64,000 nt of DNA, taken from NCBI GenBank assembly GCA_030762175.1, contig CM060846.1, forward strand, positions 304,826,512 through 304,890,511. Reading direction: 5' to 3'. Positions 23,796 to 36,490 of the stretch are shown here, in pieces. Within the stretch, counting starts at the first letter, position 1. Every line of letters begins with the position of its first letter. Source of the stretch: Metallyticus violacea. Lineage: Eukaryota; Arthropoda; Insecta; Mantodea; Metallyticidae. Made by a program: the position numbers and the translations under genes. The notes under the pieces are model-generated. The model saw nothing but the letters and a program-made list of their open reading frames with translations. It searched no databases and was not told the origin of the DNA.

Positions 23796-25393
23796 TGGGC
23801 GACGGTAGTCGGAAATGTACTTGGAGACTACTTCAAATGTTACTAAACACTGTGGATTACCTGGGAGACCGTCCTGTGACGGATTCACAACCTTTGCTTG
23901 TGTCATAATAAACCAATTTTGTCCGGTTGCCTGTATTTTGCTTCTTCCCTACGAGGGCCGCCTACATTCAGCCTTTCGTTGGTGGCATTACTCGGAAGTA
24001 AATGCCATATACTTTAATCGTATATTTTACATTTTTCGTGTTGTCACTTGTTCGCTAGAGGGAAAAAAAAAAAAAAGAATTGTATGAATTATGACTAATC
24101 CGTTGTATAATGGACTTGTATGCTGAGTGAGTGAATTTCGTTTGGTTGAAAGTGAGAACACAGGCAATGCAAATATTTTGACAGAAAACGAAACTGAATT
24201 AGACTTTCTGTGCATATGCCCAAGAGGAAATATGTTCCTTTATTTTTTTTTTCCGTCTCTAACCTATACTCACGCAAAAAAGTACCATATTTGGTATAAA
24301 ATATGGAAAAGACACTTTTATATTATTGTGAGGCAAACTGCGGGAAATAAGTGACTAGTGTTAAACAATGTAATAACTACTTTTCCTGGATATCTAGCAA
24401 GATCATGTCCTCGTTTAAAGTTTATTTCCGAAAACTATTTTTGTAGTTTACTTGGAAAAAATGAACAAACTATAATATGTGTCAGTTAGACAGTGAGATT
24501 GTATTTTTTATGAAAACAGTGAACACAGTCTTTTCATAAATATTTTTAATTGACATTTTCAGGTGACAAATTTAAGTCATTTTTAGAATGTATATTCGTT
24601 TTATCAGTTTAAATAGTGTTCCTTTAAAATCTATTGCAAGTATTTTCACTTGAAAACTGCTGTATTAATGAAATACATATTATATATGTCAGATTTAATA
24701 GCCTAGGTTCATAATTGGTTACGAAAGTAAAATAGAGGCCTCTTTTTAGTTTTGTAGTAAATATTTATTATTTTTAAAGCTTACTTTAGGCGCCCAAACA
24801 ATTTTTATGCCTAAAAGTCTACTATCTAGTCATGAACCATGTTATTGATGAACGCAAACTGCTTAAAAAGAGGTGGCATTTCAAAGGGTACTATCAGCAT
24901 GAAACTCTCTTAATGAATATAATTTTGCCTCTTTAGCTCCAATGGTTAGTTAAGTTCTTGGTTAACCTTCAACCACATCCTTTTGTAACCTATTAAAGCC
25001 CTAGGTCACTCAGCAGCAATAGGTATTTGAAAAATGAGGTAATTGTGACGTGAGAGGGTAATGAGTTTGTCGGTATCTGAAGTAAAATAGCATTCCACTC
25101 AGCTCATAAATATACGATGTGAATGACTGCCATAGATTCTCGCTTGTTGACTCTCTGTTTCTAATCTTTTGTTTTGCTCTTAACAATGCCTTGTTTTGAA
25201 AATAATTCATGTAAACCCCAAAATGGTTTTAATTATCATTCCTATTCAGTGATTATATGATCCTTTTCTGAGAAATACTAACCTTTAGGCGTATACTAAA
25301 GTACTTTATACAATAAAATTAAAGACTGGTATATCAGCAGCTATGTTAATAATTAATTCTTGTTTATAAGTATTTCAACTGTACTGTGCAGGG
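23796..25393. other. No gene seen
   Basis: An ORF of 90 codons at 23,815-24,087 and overlapping ones on the other strand show no recognisable domain. The rest is AT-rich. Confidence 0.5.
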
Positions 25394-25640
25394 AGCGCCA
25401 CGGGTGACCGAGGTCGTTAAGGCGCGGACTCGCGGACTCGAATCCCGCCAGGACCTTCCTCCTGACCAGGTTTTCCTCAGTCCTCATAAATGGCAAATGC
25501 CGGGGAGGTACCCTAAACTTAGCGTGGAACGTTTCCTTCCTTATAAAACCCTTTCCAAATATATTATTTCATTTCATGTATCACCAATGTCCATCGCCTG
25601 TGGTGCCTCAGTAGTAAAAACGGGCGTTAAACACTATTAA
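25394..25640 (+). mobile_element. SINE-A, deleted copy
   Basis: Box A is present ('gccacgggtgaccgaggtcg') but the head is shortened between the A and B boxes ('cgcggactcgcggactcgaa'). The body and the 3' end 'gggcgttaaacactatt' are intact. No clear target duplication. Confidence 0.9.
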
Positions 25641-26670
25641 ACAGAAGTTTGTTATTCAACAGTGAACATTCTCCCCTAGAACCATCGAAAAGTTTTCTTT
25701 ATTTATTTTCCATGGATAATAATGGACATTACTGGAAACTAATTTTCCTATTTTTTTTTTTTTTTAATTTTATAATTGTTTAATACCTCATTCATACCAA
25801 CTGAAAAGATCTTCGACACGATGATTGGAATTAATTGATAATACAAATAAGCCCAGAGTTCATCGACGCATAAATTTGTTCAGCATTCGTTTTTTCAGGA
25901 AAAGGAAGGCTTCGAAAAGTCCCAAGGTTCAATAATCCACTAATATGAGTTAAGGGTGCTTGCCACACTACATCCGAATTCAAGTACGCGATGTCTCGTC
26001 CCCAGGATAGTCAAGCCTATTTGGGGGACATTTTTAACCAAAGTTAGGCAAGGCATTTCATTTAATTAATTTATATTTCTTTATATCTTTGCCAGCGATC
26101 AAAAGCAGAAAATTTTCAGATTTATTGAACAAATAAGAAAAGTAAATGCATTTTTAACATGGATGTTCCTTAAATGCATTAATATTATAAAATTAATATA
26201 TCTAAAACTGCTTTAACTGCATTTCTTTAATTTTTATTTAAAGTTTGTTGTGAAAAGCATCAGTGTAGACACAATGGTCTTTCAATAAATTGTATGATCT
26301 GCCAATATAGTTTCATTATTTTAATACAGATATTTCAAGAATATGCATTGCCACTTATATTAAAAAGCTTAAATTTATTCTGAAATTCAGCAGGGATTTA
26401 TAAATTAGTTAAAAAAAAAAAAAAAAAAAAAAAGCACATGTTAAAATTTTGAGCTTTACAAACTTTCAATAAAAAACACTGTTTTATTTTTAGACTTCCT
26501 TCTTTAAAAACCAAGTTTAATTTAGGATATGTTTTTACCTTAAAATATAAAGTTTATTATTCCTGCCAATGTTTATCGAGAAAAGAAGCTTGATCTATAA
26601 AAACTCCATAGTTTCTTTATTTGTTCCTATGTTAACTGAATTTAATTACCTAGAAGTAGTTTAGTGATTA
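25641..26670. other. No gene seen
   Basis: AT-rich; an A-rich tract lies at about 26,411-26,433. Confidence 0.5.
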
Positions 26671-26960
26671 CCTCCTTGGTCTACTGGCTAACGTTGACTG
26701 CTGGCCGGGAGGCCCTGGTTTGATTCCCGGTATTCGCTTAGAATTTTCTCTACATTAAGGAAATCTGGAACAGGGTCCACCCAGCCTCGTAAGGTTAATT
26801 AGGAAGCTGTCTCAGGGAGACACGTAATAGGAGATCCCCGGTGCAATACTGCCCTGTATCGATGAAATCGTGAGACGGAGGTAGAGAAAGCAGTGGTCGC
26901 TGCGGCAGGCCAAAGCTCTCTCTGGGCTGTCGCGCCAATAAGCAGAGAAGTTTATTGAAA
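26671..26960 (+). mobile_element. SINE-C, plus orientation
   Basis: The head 'cctccttggtctactggcta' with box B-like 'ggtttgattccc' matches the copy at 4.0-4.28 kb. The body shares 'ctggaacagggtccacccag'. Its 3' part (about 26,848-26,930) recurs reversed at 1855-1945. Confidence 0.7.
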
Positions 26961-27245
26961 ATTGGTATGTCAAGACAAATGATAATGCATCAGAATATAG
27001 CAAAACCTTAATCAAATTTGCATTACATTTATATAATTTCTATTCCGGAAAAGCATTATTCTACTTGTGTATGTTTTGTGATTTTAGTAGATTGCTATGT
27101 TGTTGCAAACTTTACTAAATCTATTCAGGAGTCCTTTGATTCAGATATAATTACACAATTGTATGGTTCTAATTACTACTATTACGTTTACAGTTTTAAG
27201 TTGCTTCTCAAATTGTTCTGCACTTATTAGGCTCTAGTGTAACAT

Positions 27246-27529
27246 TTTTTTTTTTTGAGTAGTGTTTAAAGCCCGTTTTCACTACTGAGGCACCACAGGC
27301 TGTGGACACTGATGATACATGAGATGAAATGATAAATTGGGAAAGGATTTTTTTTTTAAGGAAGGAAGCGTTCCAGGCCTAAGTTTAGGTACCTCCCCGG
27401 CATTTGCCAGTTATGAATGAGGAAAACCTGGAAAAAAACCCAATCAGGGAGGACGGTCCTAGCGGGATTCGAACCGCAGACCTCCCGCTCATGAGTCCGT
27501 GCCTTAACGACCTCGGCCACCCGTGGCGG
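27246..27529 (-). mobile_element. SINE-A, minus orientation, with TSD
   Basis: Full-length copy. The 13-bp duplication tctagtgtaacat lies at 27,233-27,245 and 27,530-27,542. The T-run right after the left duplication is the reverse-complemented A tail. Confidence 0.95.
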
Positions 27530-27542
27530 TCTAGTGTAACAT

Positions 27543-30500
27543 GAACTACCTTCTTACTATTCCTTTTATATTGCTTATAACATTTCAGAGAACCCTTCTT
27601 AGTCATTTCATTTACACATATCATTTGCTTACCTGCGTTATAAATGTCATTTGTTATCCACTTATTGTTCGCCTTTTCTTGTTGGTTTCCATTATTTTTT
27701 GCATAGCAGTGTCCAAATATTAAGTTAAAGTGAAAAAGTTTGCATACAGTTCATTTACTGTGTTAGAACTATATACATCAACCAAGGACTGCTTTTGCAG
27801 TAAACAATCAAGGTACTTTATATTTCCTTCTTTATACAATCTACTCCTAGAGTTTGTGTTTACCACCTTCTATATCACTTTGGCCGATCTCATCAAATAC
27901 ATTTATTCTGGAATAACATGTTTTGCAATGGTTATTTATTTATAATCTATACACTACATATCAAACACGAGTTGGTAATCCTCGATTGTAATCAAATCGT
28001 AAGCGCTTAATAGCATTTATGGCTCGATATTAATTGTACTTTCTATGCAGTCAGTGTTTAGGTCACATTTGAAGTTTGCTTTCCTTTCTTGTGCCAAAAA
28101 TGTACAAATTTACCCAAACGCATTAATCATGGCCATCTGAATGATGTCAAACTTTGCATTAGAGCGAATTCTGTATTAAGTCCGTTTGGTATGTACATTT
28201 TAGCCCGCCTTATGTTTGTCGTGGTATTGCGGTTAATTTTATCTGAAAGCAGACCAGACATAATACACAATACCGCCCGAGTTAGTGACAACAATGTGGG
28301 AAACAACCTCTCAACTTTTATATATACAAAAGGATATGCATTCATTTCAAGCTGGATTCGAAAAAGCGGTATACAGGGATGACACGTTTTTCTAAATAGT
28401 CCAACAGTATGAAAAGAAGAAAAGTAAGCGAGATTTTGATTATTCGATTATTCCTACGTTGGATTTGTGAAAAAGATGCTTCATCTTGCGATTTTGCTGC
28501 CGGTTTCACCCGTCCTTCCAGCCAGAAAGCATTTCCCATAATAGTTTCTAATTACGATTAAAAGCAAAATATTGGCAAACTTGTGACATTTTGTATAGCG
28601 CGCAATGCACTTCTGTGGCATTAATGACCTCCACACCCACATGTAGCCGAGCACACTGGATACACACCATCCATAAATTAATAACAACACTTAACAGAAC
28701 CGTTGTCTTCAAGAAACAAAGTTCCTATGATGCTGTCTCTTACACATAAGTGCACGCTCATTATAGGTGAAGACAAAGGACTGCATATCACAAAAACAAA
28801 ATGCAGGACCCTATATAGGTATCAAGCTGATTTACTATTCATTACGAGCGACATGCAATTTTAACACTAAAAATTAATGTGTTTTACATGATGTGTGCAT
28901 TTTACGCGTATTTTCAAATGTTATACATAATAGTACTTCCACCTCGGTGACAATAAACCATTACTTAACTGATATTAGATACTAATTTGAGTTTTAGGTA
29001 AAAAGTAAGAACATTTTGAAATTTAATGGAAATACTTATCTGTAGATGCAGCTTTTGTTGATGTAATGACTGCAGACTTAACACTGTAATAGCCACAGAG
29101 CTAGTAAGTCACCTCAACTGATAACGAAGAGCGTTATCTGTAATGTTTAGTCAAATCATTTTTGCTTTTTTTATATTTATCTCGAGATGTGAGTGGCATC
29201 CAACCTACTCTACCCATAAGAACTAGTTATTATTCAAAAGCAAGGAATACTCTCAACTTGGTGAAACTCTACTCTGTTCTCACTCTTCTTTCACGTTCAG
29301 CCCAACGAGGCAACATCAGTCATTACTTTCCATACATCTTCAGTCAAAACGCAGCCATTTCTACGTGCTACCTGAAAGTGCTTAGGGAAAGAAATATTAA
29401 GGCGAAACACAAATTTTGGGTTTACCTCATTGCAACATAGGTTTACTTGGCACTTTCAGCCAATGGTAAATGTTATAAATAACTAACTTTCGGATTCCAT
29501 GCATGGCCACTCTGAACAAGTTGTCTGCCGTCAGTTATGGCAAAAATGCACATACGCTGAATTTGAGTGTGAATATTTCACTATAAACGCAGGTAATATG
29601 TTTTGTAAAGTATACCAGGTAGGATTTACAAGACCATAGAAATATTATCATCAAAGTGCACTGTAATTCTAAAAAACAAAATTATTTGATAAAAATAAAG
29701 GCAATACACCTACATCAAAAGATTCAAATTCCCACATACAGTCAGAACCTTTGTGAAATGATGGTATGCTGCAATATTCCTTTTCACATGCTACGAGTAA
29801 AAATGTCTACTTTCAATTTTTTAGCAGAAATACACAGAAAGATACATTTCTTGCGAGTCATCGTTACGTAGACACTATTTAATGTCGTTATAAATTACTA
29901 AATGTAATGCTATTTGTTATAGTGGAGATACGAAAATACCAGTAGGAAACACACAAATTAAAATAGCTGTGTTTTATTTAAGGATTATTAATTTTTTTAA
30001 AGTGCTATACTGGTTATCTTTCAAAGAGAGAATGTAAATCGGCCTGATGGAAACAAACTGGAAAAAAGGACACTAGGAAACAGCCCGCAATTCGTTATAG
30101 CTAAGTAAAAATACAATGCAGGCACTTTGTACTTCTCCTTTTGAGTACACTAACCTACACTTTACAAGAGTAGGAGGTAAGGTCCGAATTTGAATTATAA
30201 ATATTTTCAAAAGAAAAAAAAGGTCTTCAAAATGCCTTTGCCTTAGATAATTTGTTTAGTGTATTTATTGCCTTTATCTCAGTAACATTACCAATTTTCA
30301 ACTACCCTCTTGTTAAGCAGCGCACACGCTACAGGGCAGCGGATGACAAAGCATTCATAAAATGTGAAACCTTTGCACTTGGTCTGGCCCGAGAGTTGCA
30401 GGAAAGCCAGACGACTGTCTTGTTTTTTTGGAACAGCAGACTGGGTGACCATGGACCGGACGGGATACAACAGAGAAGTGAAACAAATCTCTTTGTTGCT

Positions 30501-30789
30501 GCCAGAGTCCATTTCATTTCCCACCCATGCCTAATGTACCAATCAGATTTGTTGGGACGCTTTCAGAATGAAAGAAATAAAGTTGCTTGTGTTTCTAAGA
30601 TGCACAAGTCTGCCTCAAAGAGGCGTCACAAGGCCATAGGTGCCCAATCGCTTTGAGTTAACTTGTAATTCATTCATTGCATTTCATTCACGGTTTCTAA
30701 AGGCCTTGAGGCTAGGACAGGATTTTCTAAGCAGGAGGATGTGCATATTGTACATATGACCCTAAGGGGGCACTGCCGGAAGGAAGCAA
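27543..30789. other. No gene seen
   Basis: Several ORFs of 60-134 codons occur (for example 28,089-28,382 and 30,252-30,656) but none shows a recognisable domain or codon pattern that convinces me. 30,300-30,620 is less AT-rich than the rest. Confidence 0.45.
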
Positions 30790-30894
30790 ATAGTGGCCGA
30801 AATTATTAAGACACGGATGCGTGAGCGAGAGGTCTGGGGTTCGATTCCCGGTAGGACTGTCTTCCCTGATTTTTTTCTTTCTTACTTTTCTTTT

Positions 30895-30969
<75 letters not shown>

Positions 30970-31128
30970 TTCCTCAGTCCTCATAAATGGCAATTGCCGG
31001 GGAAATACCCTAAGGCCTAGAACGTTTCCTTCCTTAATAAAAAAACAATACTTTTCAAATTTATAATTTCATCACAGATATCATCCAGTCCATCGTCTGT
31101 GATGCCTCAGATTTAAACACTGTAGAAC
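30790..31128 (+). mobile_element. SINE-A, diverged, expanded by (CTTT)n/poly(T)
   Basis: Box B ('ggttcgattccc') and the body ('cctcagtcctcataaatggc', 'ggcctagaacgtttcc') are present. A pyrimidine microsatellite, CTTT units then a long T-run (about 30,888-30,966), has grown where other copies have 'ttttttccaggtttt'. Confidence 0.85.
30888..30966. repeat. (CTTT)n and poly(T) microsatellite
   Basis: Internal to the SINE-A copy. It gives rise to spurious S/F-rich and K-rich ORFs on the two strands. Confidence 0.95.
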
Positions 31129-32331
31129 AAAAACCGGAACGAAGGGACGAAGTAGGGGATAAAGAGGGCGGCCAGGGATCCAAGGAGTCGATATATGAAC
31201 TCAGGTGGGTTCCCTAACGTTTCCACAGATGATCAGTCCAAGACACCGGGGGTCCCGTGAGAAATATCCCCGATTTTACCAATGCGTCATTCAAAGCGTC
31301 CCCCAGTCAGAATCCACTCACAAAGTTAAATAAAATATTATGGTCTAATAGTATACTAAAGACAATACAATCATCCATATTAAATATGGAGAAAGCATGC
31401 AGTTATTTCAGTAACAGACAAAATTACATTTGAAGTAACATGTTCCCATGCAGACACTCTTCATCAGGTTGGTTAGTAGTGAGTTGTTGAATGGAAGGCT
31501 GGTGAAGTTCCGTTTGAATTTGTGAAGTAGTTGCTTTATTTCGTTTTGTGTTAATAAAATATAAACAAAGTGAACATGATATATAACTTGCATTCTACGC
31601 CTTTTACTTTGCGATCGTTGAAAGAGAAAATTGAAATTGAAAAATTGTATAAACTGCCCAAGTTCTAATTTGAGTCGAACTGTCTTTTAAAAACATAGGA
31701 AGTACAAAAGTGTACATACAGATTTCATCCTGAAGATTCCATCAAAGGGTCATTGATAGGTTTGCTGCCATGCAACCCAGAAGAATGGATTTTTGTTGTT
31801 TAAATTGGTGCGTTACTACATAATTTTATAAAAGTCTCTCTCTGCTGTGTATGTTCAGCACATTTATAATAATGGCTAATAAGTTTCCATTTAGATTTTA
31901 CAGAGTTCATGAAATACCAGAAGTAACAAAATTATAAAAGTTTTAATCTTAGCTGTTTTAACAGGTCTGCCAACCGGAAAAAGAACATGTTCTGGCTTAT
32001 TCCTCATACATTTTAGAAACTAACACTATTAAATTCAAATATCACCTCAATGCAAAATTACACATACGATAGCATCTACCTGGAGAAGTTAGAACTATTA
32101 TTGCCTCGTAGGACAAAGTATAAAGTGTGTTCTGTGCAGTAAAAAACATTAATTGTTATGGGTTGGGCCAGTATTTAGCCGAGAGCTCATTTATAACATT
32201 CCCTCTCCCCAGGTTCTTTATCATTACTCCCATCTGTTGATTTTTTGCGTTCTGCCATTTACTTGGAGAAATTTAGAGAAATTCCTGTGAGATTTTGAGA
32301 TCACATTCCTGTTGCACAATTCATAAGTCTT
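31129..32331. other. No gene seen
   Basis: The stretch 31,130-31,320 is GC-richer than its flanks and may be an unidentified repeat. The remainder is AT-rich. Confidence 0.4.
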
Positions 32332-32472
32332 TGTATGCAGCCTGAAGAAGGCACTTATTTAGCAGCTCTCTCGTTTTGTGTCAGTTTAAATTGCTTGAAA
32401 TCCGTCATTTTAGGCACTTGTTTTGTAAACTACTGTATATGGAAATTATTTTTTTTCTATTCTCACAACTTT
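32332..32472 (+). repeat. Direct repeat unit R1 (first copy)
   Basis: About 140 bp starting 'gtatgcagcctgaagaaggc' and ending 'attctcacaactttt' recur with a few differences at 34,051-34,189. No coding content. Confidence 0.85.
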
Positions 32473-32962
32473 TATCTCTGATCAACTAATCATACCTTCA
32501 TGACACTTTTCTATACATAACCAATGGTTTAGTAAAAATAGTATAAAAACATTTATTTAACAAGTTTTCTTTGCAGGTGCATTATTGAGGTCCAGGTGAG
32601 GCTATAATTATAGGCCTCTTTTTAATATTCTTTTCTTCTCTGCATGCATTCTATCTTTATCAATTTGACCAGTTATACGAATTAATAAATTTGCCATGCT
32701 CAAAGTGTGCACACAATGCAAATACAAGGATGTGTATTTTCCTTGTTTTGAATAGAACAGTTATCGCTTTAAAATATAATTGTGTTATGATACTTGAGGC
32801 TTGTAAAATTTCCTGGATACCATTCGGTTTAACCTCGTTTACCAGTTTCTTAAAAATGGAATTTTTATTCAGGAATCAGCGGTTTCTCGCAGTCTTTTCA
32901 GTTCTTTTAAAACCATTTAACATTTTACATTTGGTTATGTATATTCATAGTAACTTTTTCAT
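32473..32962. other. No gene seen
   Basis: An ORF of 93 codons at 32,691-32,972 has no recognisable domain. Confidence 0.5.
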
Positions 32963-32971
32963 ATTTCATTA

Positions 32972-33261
32972 ATTACCGCCAAGGGTGGCCGAGATCGCTA
33001 AGGCGCGGACTCGTGAGCGGGAGGCCTGGGGTTTGAATCCCACCAGGACCGTCCTCCCTGACTGGGGATTTTCCTAGATTTTCCTTAGTCTTCATAACTG
33101 GCAAATGCCGGAGAGGTACCCTAAACTTAGGCCTGGAACGCTTCCTTCCTTAAAAAAAATATCATTTCCGAATTTATCATTTCATTTCATGTATTACCAG
33201 TGTACATCGCCTGTGGTGCCTCAGTAGTAAAAACGGGCGTTAAACACTACTCAAAAAAATG
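32972..33261 (+). mobile_element. SINE-A, full length, with TSD
   Basis: Head 'ccaagggtggccgagatcgc' and complete body. The 9-bp duplication tttcattaa lies at 32,963-32,971 and 33,262-33,270. This is the last well-preserved SINE in the window. Confidence 0.93.
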
Positions 33262-33270
33262 TTTCATTAA

Positions 33271-34050
33271 AATTGGCAGCTTTTGTACACTAATCCCTAT
33301 ACATAGGCAAGTCGGGGGAACAGCAAACGCACCCTCCACCCACTTGTCTACCTTTTACTATTTTTAATTACTTTCATTTGTTTACTTGCTTTAGAAGGGG
33401 ACATTTCCCTTCCTCCGCTGTCTATGCCCATGTCTCATTTACAACTTCAAGTTAGTTGTATAAATACAGATTTTAGCTTATTCACTATTACAATTTCTAT
33501 ATGATTACCTATATTAATCAACGAGCATTTTACATTCATTATCGCAGTACAGCAATTTACTCGAAATTTTGCTTCTTTTTACAAATGCCACATATAGATG
33601 TAAACCCTTTGTACCCATTTTAAATATTACAGTAATATTAATTTAAATCACAAATTTAATAACATTTCCGCATCACAAATTTAATAACATTTTTATACTA
33701 ATATTAAAATACACGATGGAACGCGGCTGGGTACTAGGAGAATGCAGTCATCAAGGCCTCTATGCGTGTGCAGGTAGCAGCTTGCAGTTTATTTGAGAGA
33801 GATTTTGTCAACAAGTGGTTGTGCATTAACGTGTTACTCGGTTCTAATTGTTCTCCGTTAATTATGCCATTGCAGTGTGTGTAGCCTTGCATAACGGGAT
33901 TTTATGTATGATACATGTGTGAAAACTGACTCTTGTACAGAAGAGACTATTCTAGACTATTCGAAAAAACCTCCTGGCAATCTTTAATAGCTTCTCAGTA
34001 AGCATATAAATACTAAAATAAAAATACTGACTTTGATCTTATGAAAATTC
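33271..34050. other. No gene seen
   Basis: A 21-bp sequence (atcacaaatttaataacatt core) is repeated at about 33,645 and 33,674. Confidence 0.5.
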
Positions 34051-34189
34051 CTGTATACAGCCTGAAGAAGGAACTTATTTAGCAGCCCCCTCATTTTATG
34101 TCAGTTTAAATTGCTTGAAATCCGTCATTTTAGGGACTTGTTTTGTAAACTACTGTACATAGAAATTGTTTTTCTATTCTCACAACTTT
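34051..34189 (+). repeat. Direct repeat unit R1 (second copy)
   Basis: Matches 32,332-32,472 in the same orientation. The flanks outside the unit differ. Confidence 0.85.
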
Positions 34190-34783
34190 ATGAGCAGCGA
34201 CTACTCGCATATCTCTATTTCCGGTTGCAGCAGCTGCAATTTTCAACTAGTCTTCTATGAAACTGATAAGTGTACAGTTTTATGCATACTTTGTTTAAGG
34301 AATAAATGCTTTTATCAAAAATTCAAACCCTGGTCATAAAAGAGCCATTAAAAGTATAATATTAAATAATAATGTTGAATAATATTACAAGCACAAAGTT
34401 ATTTATTCAAAATGTGACAAAAAGAATCGTTACGTGCTTTTGAGAAAAAAGTTTACTACCCGATACATTAAGCATCAAGCAGTGCGAGAATTTTGCAAAT
34501 ATTAAAAGACTCTAGGAGAAAGAATTCAATTTGCAGGAGTTCCAGAATTAGAAAAAGAGTAGTACATATCCCCGGGAAGATCAACGCACTTTCTAGCGTC
34601 AGACACAGGGGTGGACAACGTAAAGAGGTAAATGACCATGGGGTAATTGACTTTTCAAGGTTGTCTACCCCACCCATTTGGAGGTTGTGAAAGACGTCGT
34701 GCCGCGCCCCGTCCTGCCCAGCCTCCCAAGGCCTTATAGATACATTAGTACAAATACAGTTGAAGAAAATCTTCCGAATACAA

Positions 34784-34826
<43 letters not shown>

Positions 34827-34929
34827 TATTAATATAAATATCGAATCATTTGTTCCTTTGCAACTAATATTAAAAAGAATAAATAAATTGTTCCCTCACG
34901 ACTAAAATACAATTTTTTTTAAAAAATAT
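34190..34929. other. No gene seen; inverted repeat and (TAA)n
   Basis: An imperfect 12-bp inverted repeat (ggggtggacaac at 34,608-34,619; gttgtctacccc at 34,660-34,671) and an ATA/TAA microsatellite at about 34,784-34,824. Confidence 0.6.
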
Positions 34930-36490
34930 TGAAGTTAGTTAAACACTCGTTTGCCATCGAATCGTTGTTGTCGCTGCTCCCATCTGGTGAATATGGTGCG
35001 TATTTGCTGCTGTCGTCTTCGGATTGTCGCTGTTGGGCTTCGTGTCGCTGTCGTTCTCCGAGAAGTAGATGTTTGAATTTGGAAGTAGTGAAATTAAGTC
35101 GCCGTTTAAGCTCGAAGTCGTGCTTGCGTAAGAACGTTGTCGTCGTTCCCGGGTACTAGTAGGATTGTTGTAATTAGATCCGCATCGGTTGCGCCCCTCA
35201 AGATACTGACGCATCCTTGTTGAGCGACAACCTGCTCCAATATAGGCGTCGTCGCTTCTTTGTCGGTTAATATAACTGTAATCCTGGCGTGTCTTCCCCC
35301 GACAGGAAGCTCCTGAACGGAACGGACCGGACCGATCTCCGTGGAAACCAATGGAGAGACTATTGCGATCTGCTTGTGGAAAATAGCAGCCTGATGCACG
35401 CGTTGTTCCCCACGTCGGACGGATCTGTGAGGAGATCCGCTGCGAAGATAAGACGATGTACCCCTTCCGTTTTTTTCTTCATCGAAATTACCTTGTACGG
35501 AAAATGACGGCGAGCAGGATGATCTACCTTTAAGTAATCCTCCCATCCGTATACACACTGTCCGGATTTTGTGTTGCACTTGATGCAAATGCACGAGGAT
35601 AATCCGTGTTTGCAGAGCGGACTAAGACAGCTCATGACAGACGAATTCCTTTACTCCACTCTCTGAAACGAAAACAGGTGCCTTCTGTGTCCGTTCTGAC
35701 TCCTCGCCTTTGTATTTCAGCAGAAACTTAAAAGAGAGTTACTACAGTCCAAGGTTTCTGCGCTTAGATTGTCGAATCTCGACGGTAGAAATATGTCTCT
35801 AACGTCGATTTTCCCGACAGTCCTTTTGCGGAACTTTGTTAAAAGTGTTCGAATCTCCATTTTAGCATACCTATCTGTACATTGCTCACCTTTAGCGCTT
35901 TGGCGAACGAACCTCCGGCAAGCTCATTGAGATTTTCCAGCATTTTGTAGAGAGATTTCCACTCACAGACGCAGACCTTTTATGCTCTGCCATTTCTTAT
36001 GAGAGTGTGTCGATGAGATCCGAGACCCTCACTTTATACACTCGGTAAACAAGTGATATTGTGTCAACCTAACTGGTCGTGCACGAGTCATGTAGGCGTA
36101 GTGCATGCTACAAGGTTGGACAAATGTCTTTCAGGTATCTGACGTAAGCAGCAGCGGTGATGTGCAAGAGCTGTTTCTTCAAGATTTCCGCCAACCGCTC
36201 GTGCACGAGACCAAAAATTTCGCAAAAGTCCACAGGTGCGCCTTATATATTTCTTGCTTCTTAGACGTAAATAGCAGGGAACATTCTTTGGAATGTTTTT
36301 AACCGCATTGTGAGTTATTTTTCCTTGTGACTCTGCGAGTACAATTTTTCTTCTCAATTGATTGCAATTGTACCCAAAGACACGTAAAGCATTTATATAC
36401 TTTTGATGTAAATCAACAGACTTTTTAGCAATTATTTTTACATTTATGACGCAAAGTTCTTGATCCAGTTTCTTCAAATAATCTTTCATT
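34930..36490 (-). other. Unidentified island with overlapping minus ORFs; possible endogenous densovirus remnant
   Basis: This segment is GC-richer and more CpG-rich than its surroundings. On the minus strand it carries 36,489-36,088 (133 codons), 35,635-35,360 (91 codons), 35,594-35,106 (162 codons, overlapping in another frame) and 35,214-34,939 (91 codons). The 91-codon ORF at 35,635 begins with a cysteine-rich stretch (CKHGLSSCICIKC) and then WEDYL and RRHFPYK. Before it lie a TATAAA (minus strand, near 36,034-36,039) and two copies of the palindrome tcgtgcacga (36,077-36,086; 36,199-36,208). Tightly overlapping frames, a TATA promoter and nearby palindromes recall the nonstructural-gene end of densoviruses, which are known as fossils in insect genomes. 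I cannot confirm homology; an unknown transposon is equally possible. Confidence 0.3.
36034..36039 (-). promoter_or_regulatory. TATA-box-like TATAAA
   Basis: Read on the minus strand as 'gtgtataaagtgaggg'. It lies about 400 bases upstream of the ORF start at 35,635. This is positional inference only. Confidence 0.3.

Noticed and set aside
27018..27945. Series of short plus-strand ORFs as exons of one gene
   Set aside because: A SINE-A interrupts them, they have no domains, and their composition is that of the AT-rich background.
30252..30656. 134-codon ORF as a gene
   Set aside because: TTG start, no domain, ORFs on the opposite strand overlap it, and no splice context could be supported.
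32332..32375. Hammerhead-like core in repeat R1
   Set aside because: CTGAAGA is present but no GAAA block follows at the right distance.
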